Positions 40,354-49,710 of a stretch of DNA of 64,000 nucleotides are shown here, one piece after another (the stretch's first letter is position 1; each line of letters begins with the position of its first letter). Source of the DNA: Paenibacillus athensensis (lineage in GTDB: Bacteria; Bacillota; Bacilli; Paenibacillales; NBRC-103111); contig NZ_MYFO02000005.1 in the NCBI RefSeq assembly GCF_004514475.2, positions 1 to 64,000 on the forward strand, written 5' to 3'. A program made the translations under genes and the position numbers. The notes beneath the pieces were generated by a model, which did not search any database, was not told where the DNA came from, and saw only the letters and a program-made list of their open reading frames with translations.

Positions 40354-41970
40354 TTACTTCAGTTCCTCCGGCTCGGCCACAACCTCCCAGTTATGATCGA
40401 CGCGCGCTTCGATAACGCCGCGCTCCATGATGTAAGCAGCAATCAGCTCGGACATATCCGTTGGAATGTCGCGAATGACAGGTTTGTTTTTGAACATCAG
40501 GAAATTCCCCCCGCCTCCGGCACGGTAATTGTTCATCACCACGTCAAACTCGGCATCCGGATCGATGGGACGGCCGCGGTACAGCAGCTTGTCGACGCGC
40601 TGCCCGAACGGGCGGGCGATATTGAGCCGATATTCGATGCCTTCCCACATATCATAGTTGTAGTGCTGCGGCTTGGGCTCGGCAAACCGCGGATTGACGC
40701 GGATCGAACCGTCCCCGGCCAGCTCGAAATAAGCCGCCGATTGCTCCAGCGCCGCCCGGATGTCGCGGCCGGAAATGCGGATGACCTTGAGCGTATTCGG
40801 ATAAATGTAGTTGGATACGATATCGCGCATCGTAATCTGCTCGGGAAAGCCCGGCGAGCGGTTGTCGAACAACGCCGTATTGGAAATGTCCGCTCCGGAC
40901 AACTCCATCTGGACGCGGTTGATAAATTCGATCAGCGCGTTATCCTTGAGGCGGATTTGCAGCGGATCGGTTACGCGCATATTGCCCGTCAAGCGGCCGA
41001 TCGGCTGGTCGAGCCATGCCTGCGTGCGCGCTTCATAAGGCGCTGCAAGCTGCATAATCTCCGCGTCCGCTTCCGCTCCCGCCGCCGGCAGCAGCTCGGT
41101 CGTCCTTCCGACGACGCGCCAGGCTCCATCCGGCTCTGTCCGCGCCAGCTGCAGCTGCGCTTTGCCGAGATACGCGCCTTGGCTGGCCGGCTGCACAATC
41201 GCCACGCCGTTCAGCTCAACGCCGGCCAGACTGCGGTGCTGATGCCCGGTTAGCAGCACGTCGATCCCCGGCACCTCCATGCACAGCCGATAGCCCTGAT
41301 TCTCGCCGGTTTGCGGCTCGGTCGGCTCGCCGCTTGCCAAATCGCGCTCGAAGCCCCCGTGGTAGGCGACGGCGACGACATCGACGCGCTCCTGCTCGCG
41401 CAGCACTGGCACCCACGTTTGCGCCGCCTCCACTGCGTCGATGAACCGCAAGCCGCGAATGTGATCGGGATTCTCCCAATTCGGAATATATGGCGTCGTC
41501 AAGCCCAGCAAGCCGACCCGTACCCCCTCCGGCAGCTCCCGCACGATATAGGGCGTACCGAACAGCGGCTCGCCTGTCGTTTCGTCGACAACCGTCGCGC
41601 TCAGCCACGGAAAGCGGGATTCGCCGACGGCCTTGCGCAGCGCGTCCAGCCCGTAGTTGAACTCGTGGTTGCCCAGCACCGCGGCGTCGCATTTCAATTC
41701 GTTCAACCCCAGCACCAGCGGGTTCACCGGCTCGTTGCAAAGCCGCGCGTGATGATAGGCCAGCGGCGTTCCTTGAATCAAATCTCCGTTGTCCACGTAG
41801 ATGGCGTGCGGCTGGCGCGCCCGCTCCAGACGCAGCAGCGTGGCGATTTTGGCCAGTCCCAGCTCCTGCGGCCGATTGTCGGCATAATGGATCGGCAGCA
41901 TCGCGCCGTGTACATCGCTCGTTTCCAGGAAGGTGACCGTGCACGCCGTTACCGTTGTCCACTCCTTCAT
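40354..41970 (-). CDS. 5'-nucleotidase / 2',3'-cyclic phosphodiesterase family enzyme
   Basis: This 538-residue protein has a calcineurin-like metallophosphatase domain with TSDVHG (residues 18-23), DNGDLIQGTP, GNHEFNYG, and the last metal ligands in VDVVAVAYHGGFE and LLTGHQHR. A C-terminal 5'-nucleotidase domain (about 310-520) carries the substrate-stacking AALEQSAAYF and NYRAGGGGNF. Unlike most UshA/CpdB relatives it has no signal peptide, so it is probably cytosolic and acts in nucleotide salvage. It is transcribed alone and divergent from phnD. Confidence 0.9.
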   Translation of the reverse strand: MKEWTTVTACTVTFLETSDVHGAMLPIHYADNRPQELGLAKIATLLRLERARQPHAIYVDNGDLIQGTPLAYHHARLCNEPVNPLVLGLNELKCDAAVLGNHEFNYGLDALRKAVGESRFPWLSATVVDETTGEPLFGTPYIVRELPEGVRVGLLGLTTPYIPNWENPDHIRGLRFIDAVEAAQTWVPVLREQERVDVVAVAYHGGFERDLASGEPTEPQTGENQGYRLCMEVPGIDVLLTGHQHRSLAGVELNGVAIVQPASQGAYLGKAQLQLARTEPDGAWRVVGRTTELLPAAGAEADAEIMQLAAPYEARTQAWLDQPIGRLTGNMRVTDPLQIRLKDNALIEFINRVQMELSGADISNTALFDNRSPGFPEQITMRDIVSNYIYPNTLKVIRISGRDIRAALEQSAAYFELAGDGSIRVNPRFAEPKPQHYNYDMWEGIEYRLNIARPFGQRVDKLLYRGRPIDPDAEFDVVMNNYRAGGGGNFLMFKNKPVIRDIPTDMSELIAAYIMERGVIEARVDHNWEVVAEPEELK

Positions 41971-42122
41971 AGCAACCTCCTCCGCTTCCCTGCTCTATAT
42001 TTTCCAGTGTACATAAACAACCTGCGATTCACAAATACTTCACATGATCCTCCCTATGCCCCGTGACGGAGCTGCATATAAAAGGTTGTTCAATTCATGA
42101 TTAACGGAGGTTGTATACAACG

Positions 42123-43043
42123 ATGCTTAACAAGCTTACCGCTATCGGCCTCACCCTGATTCTCGGGGCCGGACTTGCCGCTGCAGGCTGCGCCAAAAAG
42201 GAAGCTGCCGAAGGCGGCTACGCGCCCAAGGAGCTGAAGGTCCAGTTCGTACCGTCGCAAAACGCGGAAACCCTGGAGGCCAAAGCCAAGCCGCTGGAAA
42301 ATCTGCTCAAGGACAAGCTTGGCATTCCGGTCAAGGTCAGCGTGTCAACGAACTATAATACCATCGTTGAGGCGATGGCGTCCAAGCAGGTGGATGTCGG
42401 CTTCCTGCCGCCAACCGCCTACGTTCAGGCCAAGGAAAAAGGCGCGGCCGAGGTCATTTTGCAGGCTCAGCGCTTTGGCATCAATCCGGCCAACGGCGAA
42501 AACACAACGGATCTGGTCGACTTTTACCGGGCCATGATTGTGGTCAAAGCCGATTCTCCGCTCAAGGAGCTCAAGGACCTGAAGGGCAAAACGATCGCTT
42601 GGCAGGACGTTACCTCGTCGGCAGGCTACGTCTGGCCGGCGGCGGAAATGAAAAAAGCAGGCGTCGACCCGGATAAGGACGTCAAGGGGATCACAGTCAA
42701 AGGGCATGACAAAGGCATCATGTCGGTGCTGGACGGCGATACCGACGCGGCGGCGGTTTTTGAAGATGCGCGCAATACGGTGAAAAAAGACGTGCCGGAC
42801 GTGTTCAGCAAAGTTCGCGTGCTTTACTATACGCAGCCGATTCCAAACGATACGATTTCTGTCCGCGCGGATATGAGCAAGGAATGGATCGCCAAGCTGC
42901 AAAATGCGTTTATCGATATCGCCAAATCCGAAGAAGGCAGAAAAATCGTGCAGGACGTGTACTCGCACCAAGGTTATGTCGTTTCCGACGACACAAAATT
43001 CGATATTGTCCGCGAATACGGCAAAGCCGTCGGCGGTAAATAA
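42123..43043 (+). CDS. phnD: Phosphate/phosphonate ABC transporter, substrate-binding lipoprotein
   Basis: The 306-residue PhnD-type protein starts at ATG 42123. GGAGG is 12 bases upstream, and an in-frame TTG at 42111 abuts that site and is unlikely. The lipobox LAAAGC puts the lipidated Cys at residue 22. The mature part has the PhnD motifs FVPSQNAETL, VDVGFLPPTAYV, DLKGKTIAWQDVTSSAGY and a C-terminal PIPNDTISVRADM. It supplies substrate to the PhnC/PhnE transporter whose genes lie 2.9 kb away on the other strand, so the usual phnCDE order is broken. Confidence 0.92.
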   Translation: MLNKLTAIGLTLILGAGLAAAGCAKKEAAEGGYAPKELKVQFVPSQNAETLEAKAKPLENLLKDKLGIPVKVSVSTNYNTIVEAMASKQVDVGFLPPTAYVQAKEKGAAEVILQAQRFGINPANGENTTDLVDFYRAMIVVKADSPLKELKDLKGKTIAWQDVTSSAGYVWPAAEMKKAGVDPDKDVKGITVKGHDKGIMSVLDGDTDAAAVFEDARNTVKKDVPDVFSKVRVLYYTQPIPNDTISVRADMSKEWIAKLQNAFIDIAKSEEGRKIVQDVYSHQGYVVSDDTKFDIVREYGKAVGGK

Positions 43044-43171
43044 GCTTGATTGGACGGCAAATGCGTCCTTCTCCGGCCTCCTCGGGTCGGGGATTTTTGC
43101 CATTTTTTTTGGTTTTGTGTAACGAATACTCACCTGAACTTGTCATAGTATAGTAGAGAGGTGAATATTTG

Positions 43172-43399
43172 ATGTTTGAATGGCTCATCATTTGTAAAGA
43201 AAAGGTCAGGATCACTTGTGGGAATCACAGTATGGTTGGAACCATTTCGAGTTATTACAAAGCCTTCCAGCTCATCAAAATCAACAACGTGCTGATCCCG
43301 ATCGAACACATCCGCGAGATTGAGGTGCTCAGCGAATCGCAGGACGAAACCGTTGCAGCGCCTGCCGGCAAACGGCAATTGGCAAAAGCGTACAAATAG
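43172..43399 (+). CDS. Small LSm-like/DUF2642-like protein
   Basis: This 75-residue protein starts at ATG 43172 with AGAGGTG upstream. The core (KVRITCGNHSMVGTISSYY, FQLIKINNVLIPIEHIREIEVL) has the five-strand SH3/Sm-like pattern seen in DUF2642 and YuzF-type small Bacillales proteins, where a strand ending in IP-x-x-HI closes the barrel. The function is unknown. It stands alone between phnD and the MFS pump and has its own strong terminator. Confidence 0.65.
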   Translation: MFEWLIICKEKVRITCGNHSMVGTISSYYKAFQLIKINNVLIPIEHIREIEVLSESQDETVAAPAGKRQLAKAYK

Positions 43400-43405
43400 C
43401 CCCAG

Positions 43406-43471
43406 ACTCCCCCCGTATTCGGGCGGCTGACACCTGCAAGGTGAAGCTCCCGGCACGGGGGGAGTTTTTTT
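43406..43471 (+). terminator. Terminator of the small Sm-like gene
   Basis: ACTCCCCCCG (43406-43415) and CGGGGGGAGT (43456-43465) pair perfectly, then seven T residues; an inner stem lies in the loop. Confidence 0.92.
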
Positions 43472-43514
43472 GCGCTTTGGGAATCCTACAGACAAGGCTC
43501 GTAAAAAAAAGCTG

Positions 43515-43570
43515 TTGCCACCTATTCAAATTTGAGTATAATTACAAATAGTTATTCAAATTTGAGTATA
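43515..43570 (+). promoter_or_regulatory. Promoter with twin palindromic operators for the MFS-padR unit
   Basis: The promoter is TTGCCA (43515-43520), a 16-base spacer and TATAAT (43537-43542). An identical 18-base sequence TATTCAAATTTGAGTATA occurs at 43523-43540 and 43553-43570, exactly 30 bp apart. Each has the palindromic core TA-n-TCAAATTTGA-n-TA. The first copy fills the spacer and overlaps the -10; the second lies just after the start site. The likely ligand-responsive repressor is the PadR protein encoded second in the unit. Confidence 0.75.
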
Positions 43571-43600
43571 TTTCGTCAGGAGAAAGGAAGTTTCGCTACA

Positions 43601-45169
43601 ATGGATGCCAAAAAAAGCAATATTAATCTCGTCATTGCCGGCTTGCTGCTCGGCTTGTTCATGGCGGCGCTCGATCAAACGATCGTTTCGACGGCCATGA
43701 CCAAAATTATCGAGAAGCTCGGCGGTCTCGACAAATTCGTCTGGGTGTACTCGGCTTACATGATCGCAATGGTTGTGTCGACGCCGATTTTCGGCAAGCT
43801 GTCCGATATGTACGGACGGAAAAAGTTTTTCCTTGCCGGTCTGCTGCTGTTCATGGTCGGTTCGATTTTATGCGGTACGGCGCAAAACATGGAACAGCTC
43901 ATTGTGTACCGCGCCATTCAGGGGATCGGCGGGGGTTCGCTGATGCCAATTGTGTTCACGATCATCTTTGATTTGTTTCCGCAGGAAAAGCGCGGCAAGA
44001 TGATGGGCTTGTTCGGCGCCGTGTTTGGCGTGTCCAGCGTGTTCGGTCCGATTATGGGCGGCGCCATTACCGATAACATCAGCTGGCGCTGGATTTTCTA
44101 CATCAACGTACCGATCGGCATTTTGTCGTTCCTGTTTATTTGGCGGGCGTATCATGAATCGAAAAATACCCGCAAGCAAGTCATCGACTGGGCTGGCGCC
44201 ATTTTGCTGACCGGGGCGATTTTGTGCCTGATGTTCGGCCTGGAGCTTGGCGGTACCGATAACTGGGCTTGGGATTCGGTGAAAACAATCGGCCTGTTCG
44301 TTGGTTCCGGCGTGCTGCTGATTGCCTTCTTGCTCGTCGAACGTGTTGCGAAGGACCCGATCATCAAGCTGGATCTGTTCCGCGGCCGGCTGTTCACCAG
44401 CAGTATGATGATCAGCATGCTGTACGGCGCGGTGATGATTGCCGGAGCGACCTACATTCCGCTGTTCATTCAAGGCGTCTTCCACAAAACGGCTACGCAA
44501 ACGAGCACCGTACTGACGCCGATGATGCTGGGCGTTGTGCTCAGCAGCCAAATCGGTGGACGCGTCGCAGGCAAATTCCAGTTCCGCACCGTCATGGTTG
44601 TCTCCGCGCTGACGCTGCTGCTTGGCACGTACCTGCTTGGCTTTATGATGGATACGTCGACCAGTCGTTTGGTCATTACCTTATACATGGTCGTCATCGG
44701 CCTCGGTATGGGCGTTTCCTTCTCGTTGCTGAACATTTCGACGTTGAACGCCGTACCGCCGCAATACAAGGGCACGGCTTCGTCGCTGATTACGTTCTTC
44801 CGTACCATCGGCTCCGCGCTTGGCGTCACGGTGTTCGGCACGATGCAAAAGCATTCGTTCCAGGAAAGCGTCGCGGCAATGCCGAACAGCAATCCGCAGA
44901 TGGCTGCGCAAATCAAAGGCGGTCAAGCACTGCTCGATCCGGTCGTGCAATCGCATATGGGCATCCCCAAAGCCGTCATTGACATGCTGCTCGGCAAGCT
45001 GGCCGACTCGATTATTTTCGTTTTCCAATGGTCGGTGCTGCTGCCGGTCCTCGCGCTGGTGTTCGCGCTGCTGATGGGCCGCGCCCGTCTGCAAGCGGCT
45101 CCGAAAGGCGGACCTGGCGGTGCAGGCGCACCGCAAAGCGACAACAAGCCGGAACCGTCGTTTCATTAA
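43601..45169 (+). CDS. DHA2-family (EmrB/QacA-type) multidrug MFS pump
   Basis: The 522-residue protein starts at ATG 43601 with AAAGGAAG upstream. It has 14 predicted membrane helices and the DHA2 motifs LDQTIVSTAM in helix 1 (acidic Asp conserved), GKLSDMYGRKKFF (motif A) and GPIMGGAITDNISWRWIFYINVPIG (motif C and antiporter region). It should export drugs by proton antiport. The PadR regulator follows 12 bases downstream, and two operators lie over the promoter. Confidence 0.93.
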   Translation: MDAKKSNINLVIAGLLLGLFMAALDQTIVSTAMTKIIEKLGGLDKFVWVYSAYMIAMVVSTPIFGKLSDMYGRKKFFLAGLLLFMVGSILCGTAQNMEQLIVYRAIQGIGGGSLMPIVFTIIFDLFPQEKRGKMMGLFGAVFGVSSVFGPIMGGAITDNISWRWIFYINVPIGILSFLFIWRAYHESKNTRKQVIDWAGAILLTGAILCLMFGLELGGTDNWAWDSVKTIGLFVGSGVLLIAFLLVERVAKDPIIKLDLFRGRLFTSSMMISMLYGAVMIAGATYIPLFIQGVFHKTATQTSTVLTPMMLGVVLSSQIGGRVAGKFQFRTVMVVSALTLLLGTYLLGFMMDTSTSRLVITLYMVVIGLGMGVSFSLLNISTLNAVPPQYKGTASSLITFFRTIGSALGVTVFGTMQKHSFQESVAAMPNSNPQMAAQIKGGQALLDPVVQSHMGIPKAVIDMLLGKLADSIIFVFQWSVLLPVLALVFALLMGRARLQAAPKGGPGGAGAPQSDNKPEPSFH

Positions 45170-45181
45170 GGAGCCGCGGCC

Positions 45182-45799
45182 ATGTCCATGCGATTGCTGA
45201 TTCTCGGGCTGTTGATGGAGCGTGAGCAGCATCCGTACGAGATGCGGCAAACGATCAAAAACCGCAATTGGAACGAATGCTTCAAGCTGCGCGACGGTTC
45301 ACTGTATTATGCCGTCGACCAGCTGCGCGAGGAACAGCTGATCGAGGTATCCGAGGTTGTCGCCGTTCCCGGCGAGAAGCGGCCGGATAAAACCATTTAC
45401 CGGATTACTCCGGCCGGCAAAGCGGCTTTTTTAGAGCTGATGTACCGGCAAATGGATCAAAGCTCGTATCCGCAGCAGCCGTTTTTTCTAACGTTGCCGT
45501 TCATTCGCCACAGCGAGCCGGAGAAGGTCAAGGCACTGATCGCGGAGCAGCTCGAAGCCTGCCGGCAGCGCGTCGAGCGGACGAAAGCGCTGCTTGAGCT
45601 CAAGAAGGCTTTTCTACCGCGCGGCTCGGCGATGATGATTGAAGGCTTCGTGCATTTCGGCGAGGCCGAGGCTGCCTGGCTGGCGCAGCTGCTGGAAGAG
45701 GCGCGGGCTGGCACGCTGTTTCAAGGCAGCCAATGGACGCTGGAGCAAATTCAAGCGTATATGCAGACCGCTACCGAACACGCCCAACAGCCGAAATAA
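45182..45799 (+). CDS. PadR-family transcriptional repressor
   Basis: This 205-residue protein has an N-terminal winged helix (ILGLLMEREQHPYEMRQTIKN, FKLRDGSLYYAVDQLREEQLI, TIYRITPAGKAAFLEL), and a C-terminal helical domain of about 100 residues as in the larger PadR subgroup with a Vir_C-like dimer helix. PadR repressors commonly control an adjacent efflux pump and themselves, and release DNA when they bind a drug or phenolic. Here the pump is directly upstream and the shared promoter carries two palindromic operators. Confidence 0.92.
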   Translation: MSMRLLILGLLMEREQHPYEMRQTIKNRNWNECFKLRDGSLYYAVDQLREEQLIEVSEVVAVPGEKRPDKTIYRITPAGKAAFLELMYRQMDQSSYPQQPFFLTLPFIRHSEPEKVKALIAEQLEACRQRVERTKALLELKKAFLPRGSAMMIEGFVHFGEAEAAWLAQLLEEARAGTLFQGSQWTLEQIQAYMQTATEHAQQPK

Positions 45800-45817
45800 C
45801 GGCTGGCAACACAAAAT

Positions 45818-45857
45818 GGCTGCTCCTGCAAGCAATTGGCAGGAAGCAGCCCTTTTT
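45818..45857 (+). terminator. Terminator of the MFS-padR unit
   Basis: GGCTGCT (45818-45824) and AGCAGCC (45845-45851) pair, with inner CTGC/GCAG pairs; CTTTTT follows. Confidence 0.8.
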
Positions 45858-45923
45858 GGCTTGGAGCGGCGACGCCGGCACGCGCCTGCTCCCGCCATCC
45901 GGGAGTCGCGCGCGGCGAGCGGG

Positions 45924-46730
45924 TTAGACCAGCTTTTTACGCAAATAGGAAGAAGCATAGTCGATGATCGTTACCGTGACGATAATACCGAGTACGATGA
46001 TGCCGACACGCGGCCAGCCGCGGGCCTCCAACGCAAAGATCAGCGGCGTGCCGATCCCGCCCGCACCAACGATGCCGAGGATCGCTGCTGAGCGGACGCT
46101 GATTTCAAAGCGGTACAACGTAAACGAAAGGAATTCGGGCAGCACTTGCGGGAGATCAGCGAACCACAAGGTCTGTATCCGGTTGGCGCCGCAGGCGGTG
46201 AGCGCTTCGGCCGGGCCGCGGTCCATATTCTCAATCGCTTCGGCATAAAGCTTGCCGAGCATGCCGATCGAATGCAAGCCCAGCGCCAGCACGCCGGCGA
46301 ACGGACCGGGACCTACCGCCTTGATAAACATAACGGCGAGCACCAGCTCGGGAAAGGTGCGAATGAAGGTCAGGACGATTTTGCCGGAACCGGAAATCCA
46401 GCGGCTCGCGCTCATATTGACTGCGGCCCAGAACGCAAACGGCAGACAAAGCACGGCGGAAATGAACGTGCCGAGTACGGCGATCGCCAGGGTATCGAGA
46501 ATGCCGCGCAGCAGATCCTCGCCCTCCGGCAAATAGACGTAGCTCCAGTCGGGATGCAGCAGCCCGCGAAAAATTGCAGCGGTAATGTCGCCGGCGTTTT
46601 GCTTGATTGACGTAAATTCGACGCCGCGAATCGCCCAAATGTAGACCAGCGCCGCCAGCAAAGCGGCAAGCCAGAAGCGGACGCGCTGCCAGCTCCATGT
46701 GCGCAACGGGAGTTCGCCTTTCATAGCCAC
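45924..46730 (-). CDS. phnE: Phosphonate ABC transporter permease (second PhnE)
   Basis: This 268-residue protein has six membrane helices. The cytoplasmic EAA-type loop is recognisable around EALTACGANRIQTLWFADLPQVLPEF, contacting PhnC, and a conserved AILGIVGAGGIGTPLIFAL follows. It overlaps the preceding phnE by 10 bases and so is translated from the same message. The two PhnE proteins probably form a heterodimeric channel for phosphonate or phosphate esters. It is the last gene of the phnC-phnE-phnE unit. Confidence 0.92.
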   Translation of the reverse strand: MAMKGELPLRTWSWQRVRFWLAALLAALVYIWAIRGVEFTSIKQNAGDITAAIFRGLLHPDWSYVYLPEGEDLLRGILDTLAIAVLGTFISAVLCLPFAFWAAVNMSASRWISGSGKIVLTFIRTFPELVLAVMFIKAVGPGPFAGVLALGLHSIGMLGKLYAEAIENMDRGPAEALTACGANRIQTLWFADLPQVLPEFLSFTLYRFEISVRSAAILGIVGAGGIGTPLIFALEARGWPRVGIIVLGIIVTVTIIDYASSYLRKKLV

Positions 46731-47503
46731 CTCTCCCTGATCGTTTGACTGATGTAATCGATGAGCAACACGACCAGAAACGTCGCGAGCACAATCGTTG
46801 CCGTGTTGTCGTAGCGGAACTGATTGAGCGAGCGCTCCAGCAGAAATCCGATGCCGCCGGCGCCGACCATCCCGAGCACCGCGGAAGCGCGCACGTTGAC
46901 CTCAAACGTATATAAAAAATAGCTGATAAACGAAGCCGTTATTTGCGGCACGACGCCGAAATGTATCCACTGCAGCCGATTCGCACCCACCGCCGTCATC
47001 GCTTCGAGCGGTCCCGGGTCGATGGCTTCAATCGATTCGTACAGCAGCTTGGAGACGATGCCGAAGGAAAAGATGAGCAGCGCCAGCACGCCGGCCAGCG
47101 GACCGATGCCGACCACGGTGACGAACAGCGTCGCATATAGCAGCTCGGGCATGGCGCGCAGCAGATTGAGGATGAAGCGCGCGGGTATATACAGCGCCGG
47201 ATACCGCGACACGTTTCGCGAAGCGAGCAAGGCGACGGGAACAGCCAGCAGCGCCCCGGCGGTTGTGCCAAGGATAGCCATTTGCAGCGTTTCCAGCATC
47301 GGGCCGAGCACCGTCGGCACATACGCCCAATGCGGCGGCAGCATGTCGCCCAGAATAACGAAAAATTGATCGGCGTTGACGATCAGGCCGGTCAGGCTGG
47401 CGTCGGTGCGGTAGGCGCTGCCGACCAGCAGGATCAACACGAGCAGTGCGTTCAGATAAAGCTTGATCCGGTCCGGACGGCGCGCAGCGGTTGCTTTCAT
47501 CAC
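46721..47503 (-). CDS. phnE: Phosphonate ABC transporter permease (first PhnE)
   Basis: This 260-residue protein is a paralogue of the following gene with six membrane helices and the [22 protein letters not shown] coupling loop, then [17 protein letters not shown]. The start overlaps the phnC stop by 4 bases. It belongs to the PhnC/PhnD/PhnE system that imports phosphonates, organophosphate esters or phosphite; the substrate cannot be read from the sequence. Confidence 0.92.
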   Translation of the reverse strand: MMKATAARRPDRIKLYLNALLVLILLVGSAYRTDASLTGLIVNADQFFVILGDMLPPHWAYVPTVLGPMLETLQMAILGTTAGALLAVPVALLASRNVSRYPALYIPARFILNLLRAMPELLYATLFVTVVGIGPLAGVLALLIFSFGIVSKLLYESIEAIDPGPLEAMTAVGANRLQWIHFGVVPQITASFISYFLYTFEVNVRASAVLGMVGAGGIGFLLERSLNQFRYDNTATIVLATFLVVLLIDYISQTIRERWL

Positions 47504-48273
47504 GCTTGCCCTCCTGCCAGCAGCTCGCTTTCGGCTATGGGCCGTCCGTAAATATCGGCAAATACGGCGTCAGTGGCCGCTGCGGCCGGGCCGTCGAAGA
47601 CAACCGCTCCGGCGCGCAGCCCGATAATGCGCGTCGCATATTCGCGGGCCAAATCGATGAAATGCAAATTGACGATGGTCGTAATGCCCAGCTCGCGGTT
47701 GATCCGCTGCAAATCGTCCATCACCTGCCGCGTCGTCAGCGGGTCCAGCGAAGCGACCGGCTCGTCGGCCAAAATGATCTTGGCTTCCTGCGCCAGCGCG
47801 CGGGCAATCGAAACCCGCTGCTGCTGCCCGCCGGAAAGCTGATCGGCGCGAACGAAAGCTTTGTCACGGATATTCACCCGCTCAAGCGCCTCCAGCGCCA
47901 GCTTGACGTCAGCCTGCGGGAACAAACCGAGCACCGTGCGCAGCGTTGAATGGTAGCCGACCCGCCCGGACAGCACATTGCGCAGCACCGTGGAGCGTTT
48001 GACCAGATTAAAGCTTTGAAAAATCATCCCGATATCGCGGCGCATCCGCCGCAGCTTCGCTCCCGAAGCCCGAGTGATCGATTGTCCGTCGATCTGAATC
48101 TGTCCATCCGTAATTTCATGCAGCCGATTGACGGCTCGCAGCAGCGTCGACTTGCCCGCACCGGACAAGCCGACCACCACGACGAACTCGCCGGGTTGAA
48201 TGGTCAGCTGAATATTGTTAAGCCCGACCGTACCGTTCGGATAGATTTTGGAAACATGCTGAAATTCAATCAT
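47500..48273 (-). CDS. phnC: Phosphonate ABC transporter ATPase PhnC
   Basis: This 257-residue ABC ATPase has Walker [10 protein letters not shown] (about residues 36-44), Q-loop MIFQSF, signature LSGGQQQR, Walker [13 protein letters not shown] and H-loop NLHFIDLA. The DEPVASLDP and [16 protein letters not shown] features fit PhnC. It is the first gene of the three-gene import unit; the binding protein PhnD is encoded separately on the plus strand at 42.1 kb. Confidence 0.95.
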   Translation of the reverse strand: MIEFQHVSKIYPNGTVGLNNIQLTIQPGEFVVVVGLSGAGKSTLLRAVNRLHEITDGQIQIDGQSITRASGAKLRRMRRDIGMIFQSFNLVKRSTVLRNVLSGRVGYHSTLRTVLGLFPQADVKLALEALERVNIRDKAFVRADQLSGGQQQRVSIARALAQEAKIILADEPVASLDPLTTRQVMDDLQRINRELGITTIVNLHFIDLAREYATRIIGLRAGAVVFDGPAAAATDAVFADIYGRPIAESELLAGGQA

Positions 48274-48410
48274 GCTCTGGCCGTTCCTCCCGTTCGATCC
48301 AAGGTGCCTTTCCTTTGGCTAGAATCCCCTTAACGAAAGCTTCATATTCGAACGGAGCGCAAACGAAAGACGCGGCGCGGGATGCGTGTGGGAGGGTTAC
48401 GTACTTTGGA

Positions 48411-48449
48411 AAAAAAGAAGCAGAGCCGCGGCATACCCACAGCTCTGCT
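48411..48449 (-). terminator. Terminator of the nickel/cobalt permease gene
   Basis: AGCAGAGC (48419-48426) and GCTCTGCT (48442-48449) pair perfectly. On the minus strand TTCTTTTTTT follows. Confidence 0.9.
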
Positions 48450-48491
48450 CATGTTGCGAAAACGGCTCCAGCCGCCTGTTTGCTTTTTCCC

Positions 48492-49517
48492 TTATAGCTT
48501 GGCGCTCCAACGCTCCTCCAGCCGCAGCCATTTCCACAGCCCGACGGACACCGCCCAGGCCACAATGAACACAGCCACCAGCACATAACCGAGCGAACCG
48601 AAATCCAGCTCGCCGAGCCAGGTCCAGAATGCCCCTTGCAGTCCAACCCGTTCGCCGATGACCTGACCAAGCTCGATGACGCCCACGATCAGCGCCGCAA
48701 TCACTGCGACAGTCGTAACCGTCAAGTTGTAATACAGCTTGCGCGCCGGCGTCGTGAATGCCCATTTGTACGCCTTCGACATAAACATGCCGTCAGCCGT
48801 GTCCCACAGGCTCATGCCAGCAGCAAACAGCAGCGGCAGCGACACGACGCCGACGAACGGAACCGCGTCCTTCGCCGCGCTGGCCGAAATCGCGATCAGG
48901 GCAATTTCACTGGCCGTATCGAAGCCGAGTCCAAACAAAAAACCGAGCGGATACACGTGCCAGCTGCGGCGGATAAATGCAAAAAACGGCTTGATCAAAC
49001 GGGTAAAAAATCCGCGCGCCTCCAGCAGCCGCTCAAATTCCTCTTCATTTTGCTTGCCTTGCCGATATTGGCGGAACAGCTTGAACAGTTGGAGCAAAAT
49101 AACGAGATTCAGCAGTCCGATCAGCACGAGGAACGCGCCCGACACCGATGCGCCAATCACGCCGCCCACCTCCGACATCCACGGCAGCTCGCGCTGCGCC
49201 CACTGCACGGACAAAGCCGTTGCGACCGCCATTACAAACACGACCGAGGAATGCCCCAGCGAAAAATAAAATCCGACGCCCAGCGGGCTCATCTTTTGCT
49301 GCACGAGCTTGCGCACCGTATTGTCGATGGCCGCGATATGATCGACGTCAAACGCATGACGCATCCCCAGCGTATACGCCAGCAGGCCAAGTCCCCAAAA
49401 CGTCGGCATTCCCGGCGCCACGCTGATCAAGCCGGCCAAGCCGAGCACATGCAGCAAACCCACTACAATCACATAACCGGCCCAGCTGCGCTTGTCGCGC
49501 ATCAGTTGCTTCCACAT
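48492..49517 (-). CDS. NiCoT-family nickel/cobalt permease (HoxN/HupN/NixA)
   Basis: The 341-residue form starts at ATG 49517 (MWKQLMRDKRSWAGYVI) after GGGGGAG; a longer frame upstream reads through AT-rich promoter sequence and is rejected. It has eight membrane helices with the NiCoT signature RHAFDVDHIAAIDN (H-x4-D-H), then SLGHSSVVFVM, LGFDTASEI and LPLLFAAGMSLWDTADGM. It imports Ni2+ and/or Co2+ with high affinity. It is a likely NikR target in this genome. Divergent from the histidine-kinase gene. Confidence 0.93.
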   Translation of the reverse strand: MWKQLMRDKRSWAGYVIVVGLLHVLGLAGLISVAPGMPTFWGLGLLAYTLGMRHAFDVDHIAAIDNTVRKLVQQKMSPLGVGFYFSLGHSSVVFVMAVATALSVQWAQRELPWMSEVGGVIGASVSGAFLVLIGLLNLVILLQLFKLFRQYRQGKQNEEEFERLLEARGFFTRLIKPFFAFIRRSWHVYPLGFLFGLGFDTASEIALIAISASAAKDAVPFVGVVSLPLLFAAGMSLWDTADGMFMSKAYKWAFTTPARKLYYNLTVTTVAVIAALIVGVIELGQVIGERVGLQGAFWTWLGELDFGSLGYVLVAVFIVAWAVSVGLWKWLRLEERWSAKL

Positions 49518-49579
49518 CCCAAGACTCCCCCTGTCTTTGTCTCTGCGTTCATTGCTGTTTTTCCAATTTCGCACAATTC

Positions 49580-49607
49580 GTAGCACGATTATTACATAAT
49601 GTAGCAC
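49580..49607. repeat. Direct repeat GTAGCAC in the permease/kinase divergent promoter region
   Basis: GTAGCAC occurs at 49580-49586 and 49601-49607, 21 bp apart (two helical turns), with the 11-bp palindrome TACATAATGTA-like sequence between and over the second copy. It sits about 63-90 bases upstream of the nickel permease start and could be a metal-regulator operator. Confidence 0.4.
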
Positions 49608-49710
49608 AACTTGAGTAGCTTGAGAAGAGCCTATCGCGCTCAAGTACACAAAGCAGACAAACTTCCTTATAATGAAGATGGACGAACGATCACTTAAAGG
49701 AGATTCCGCT

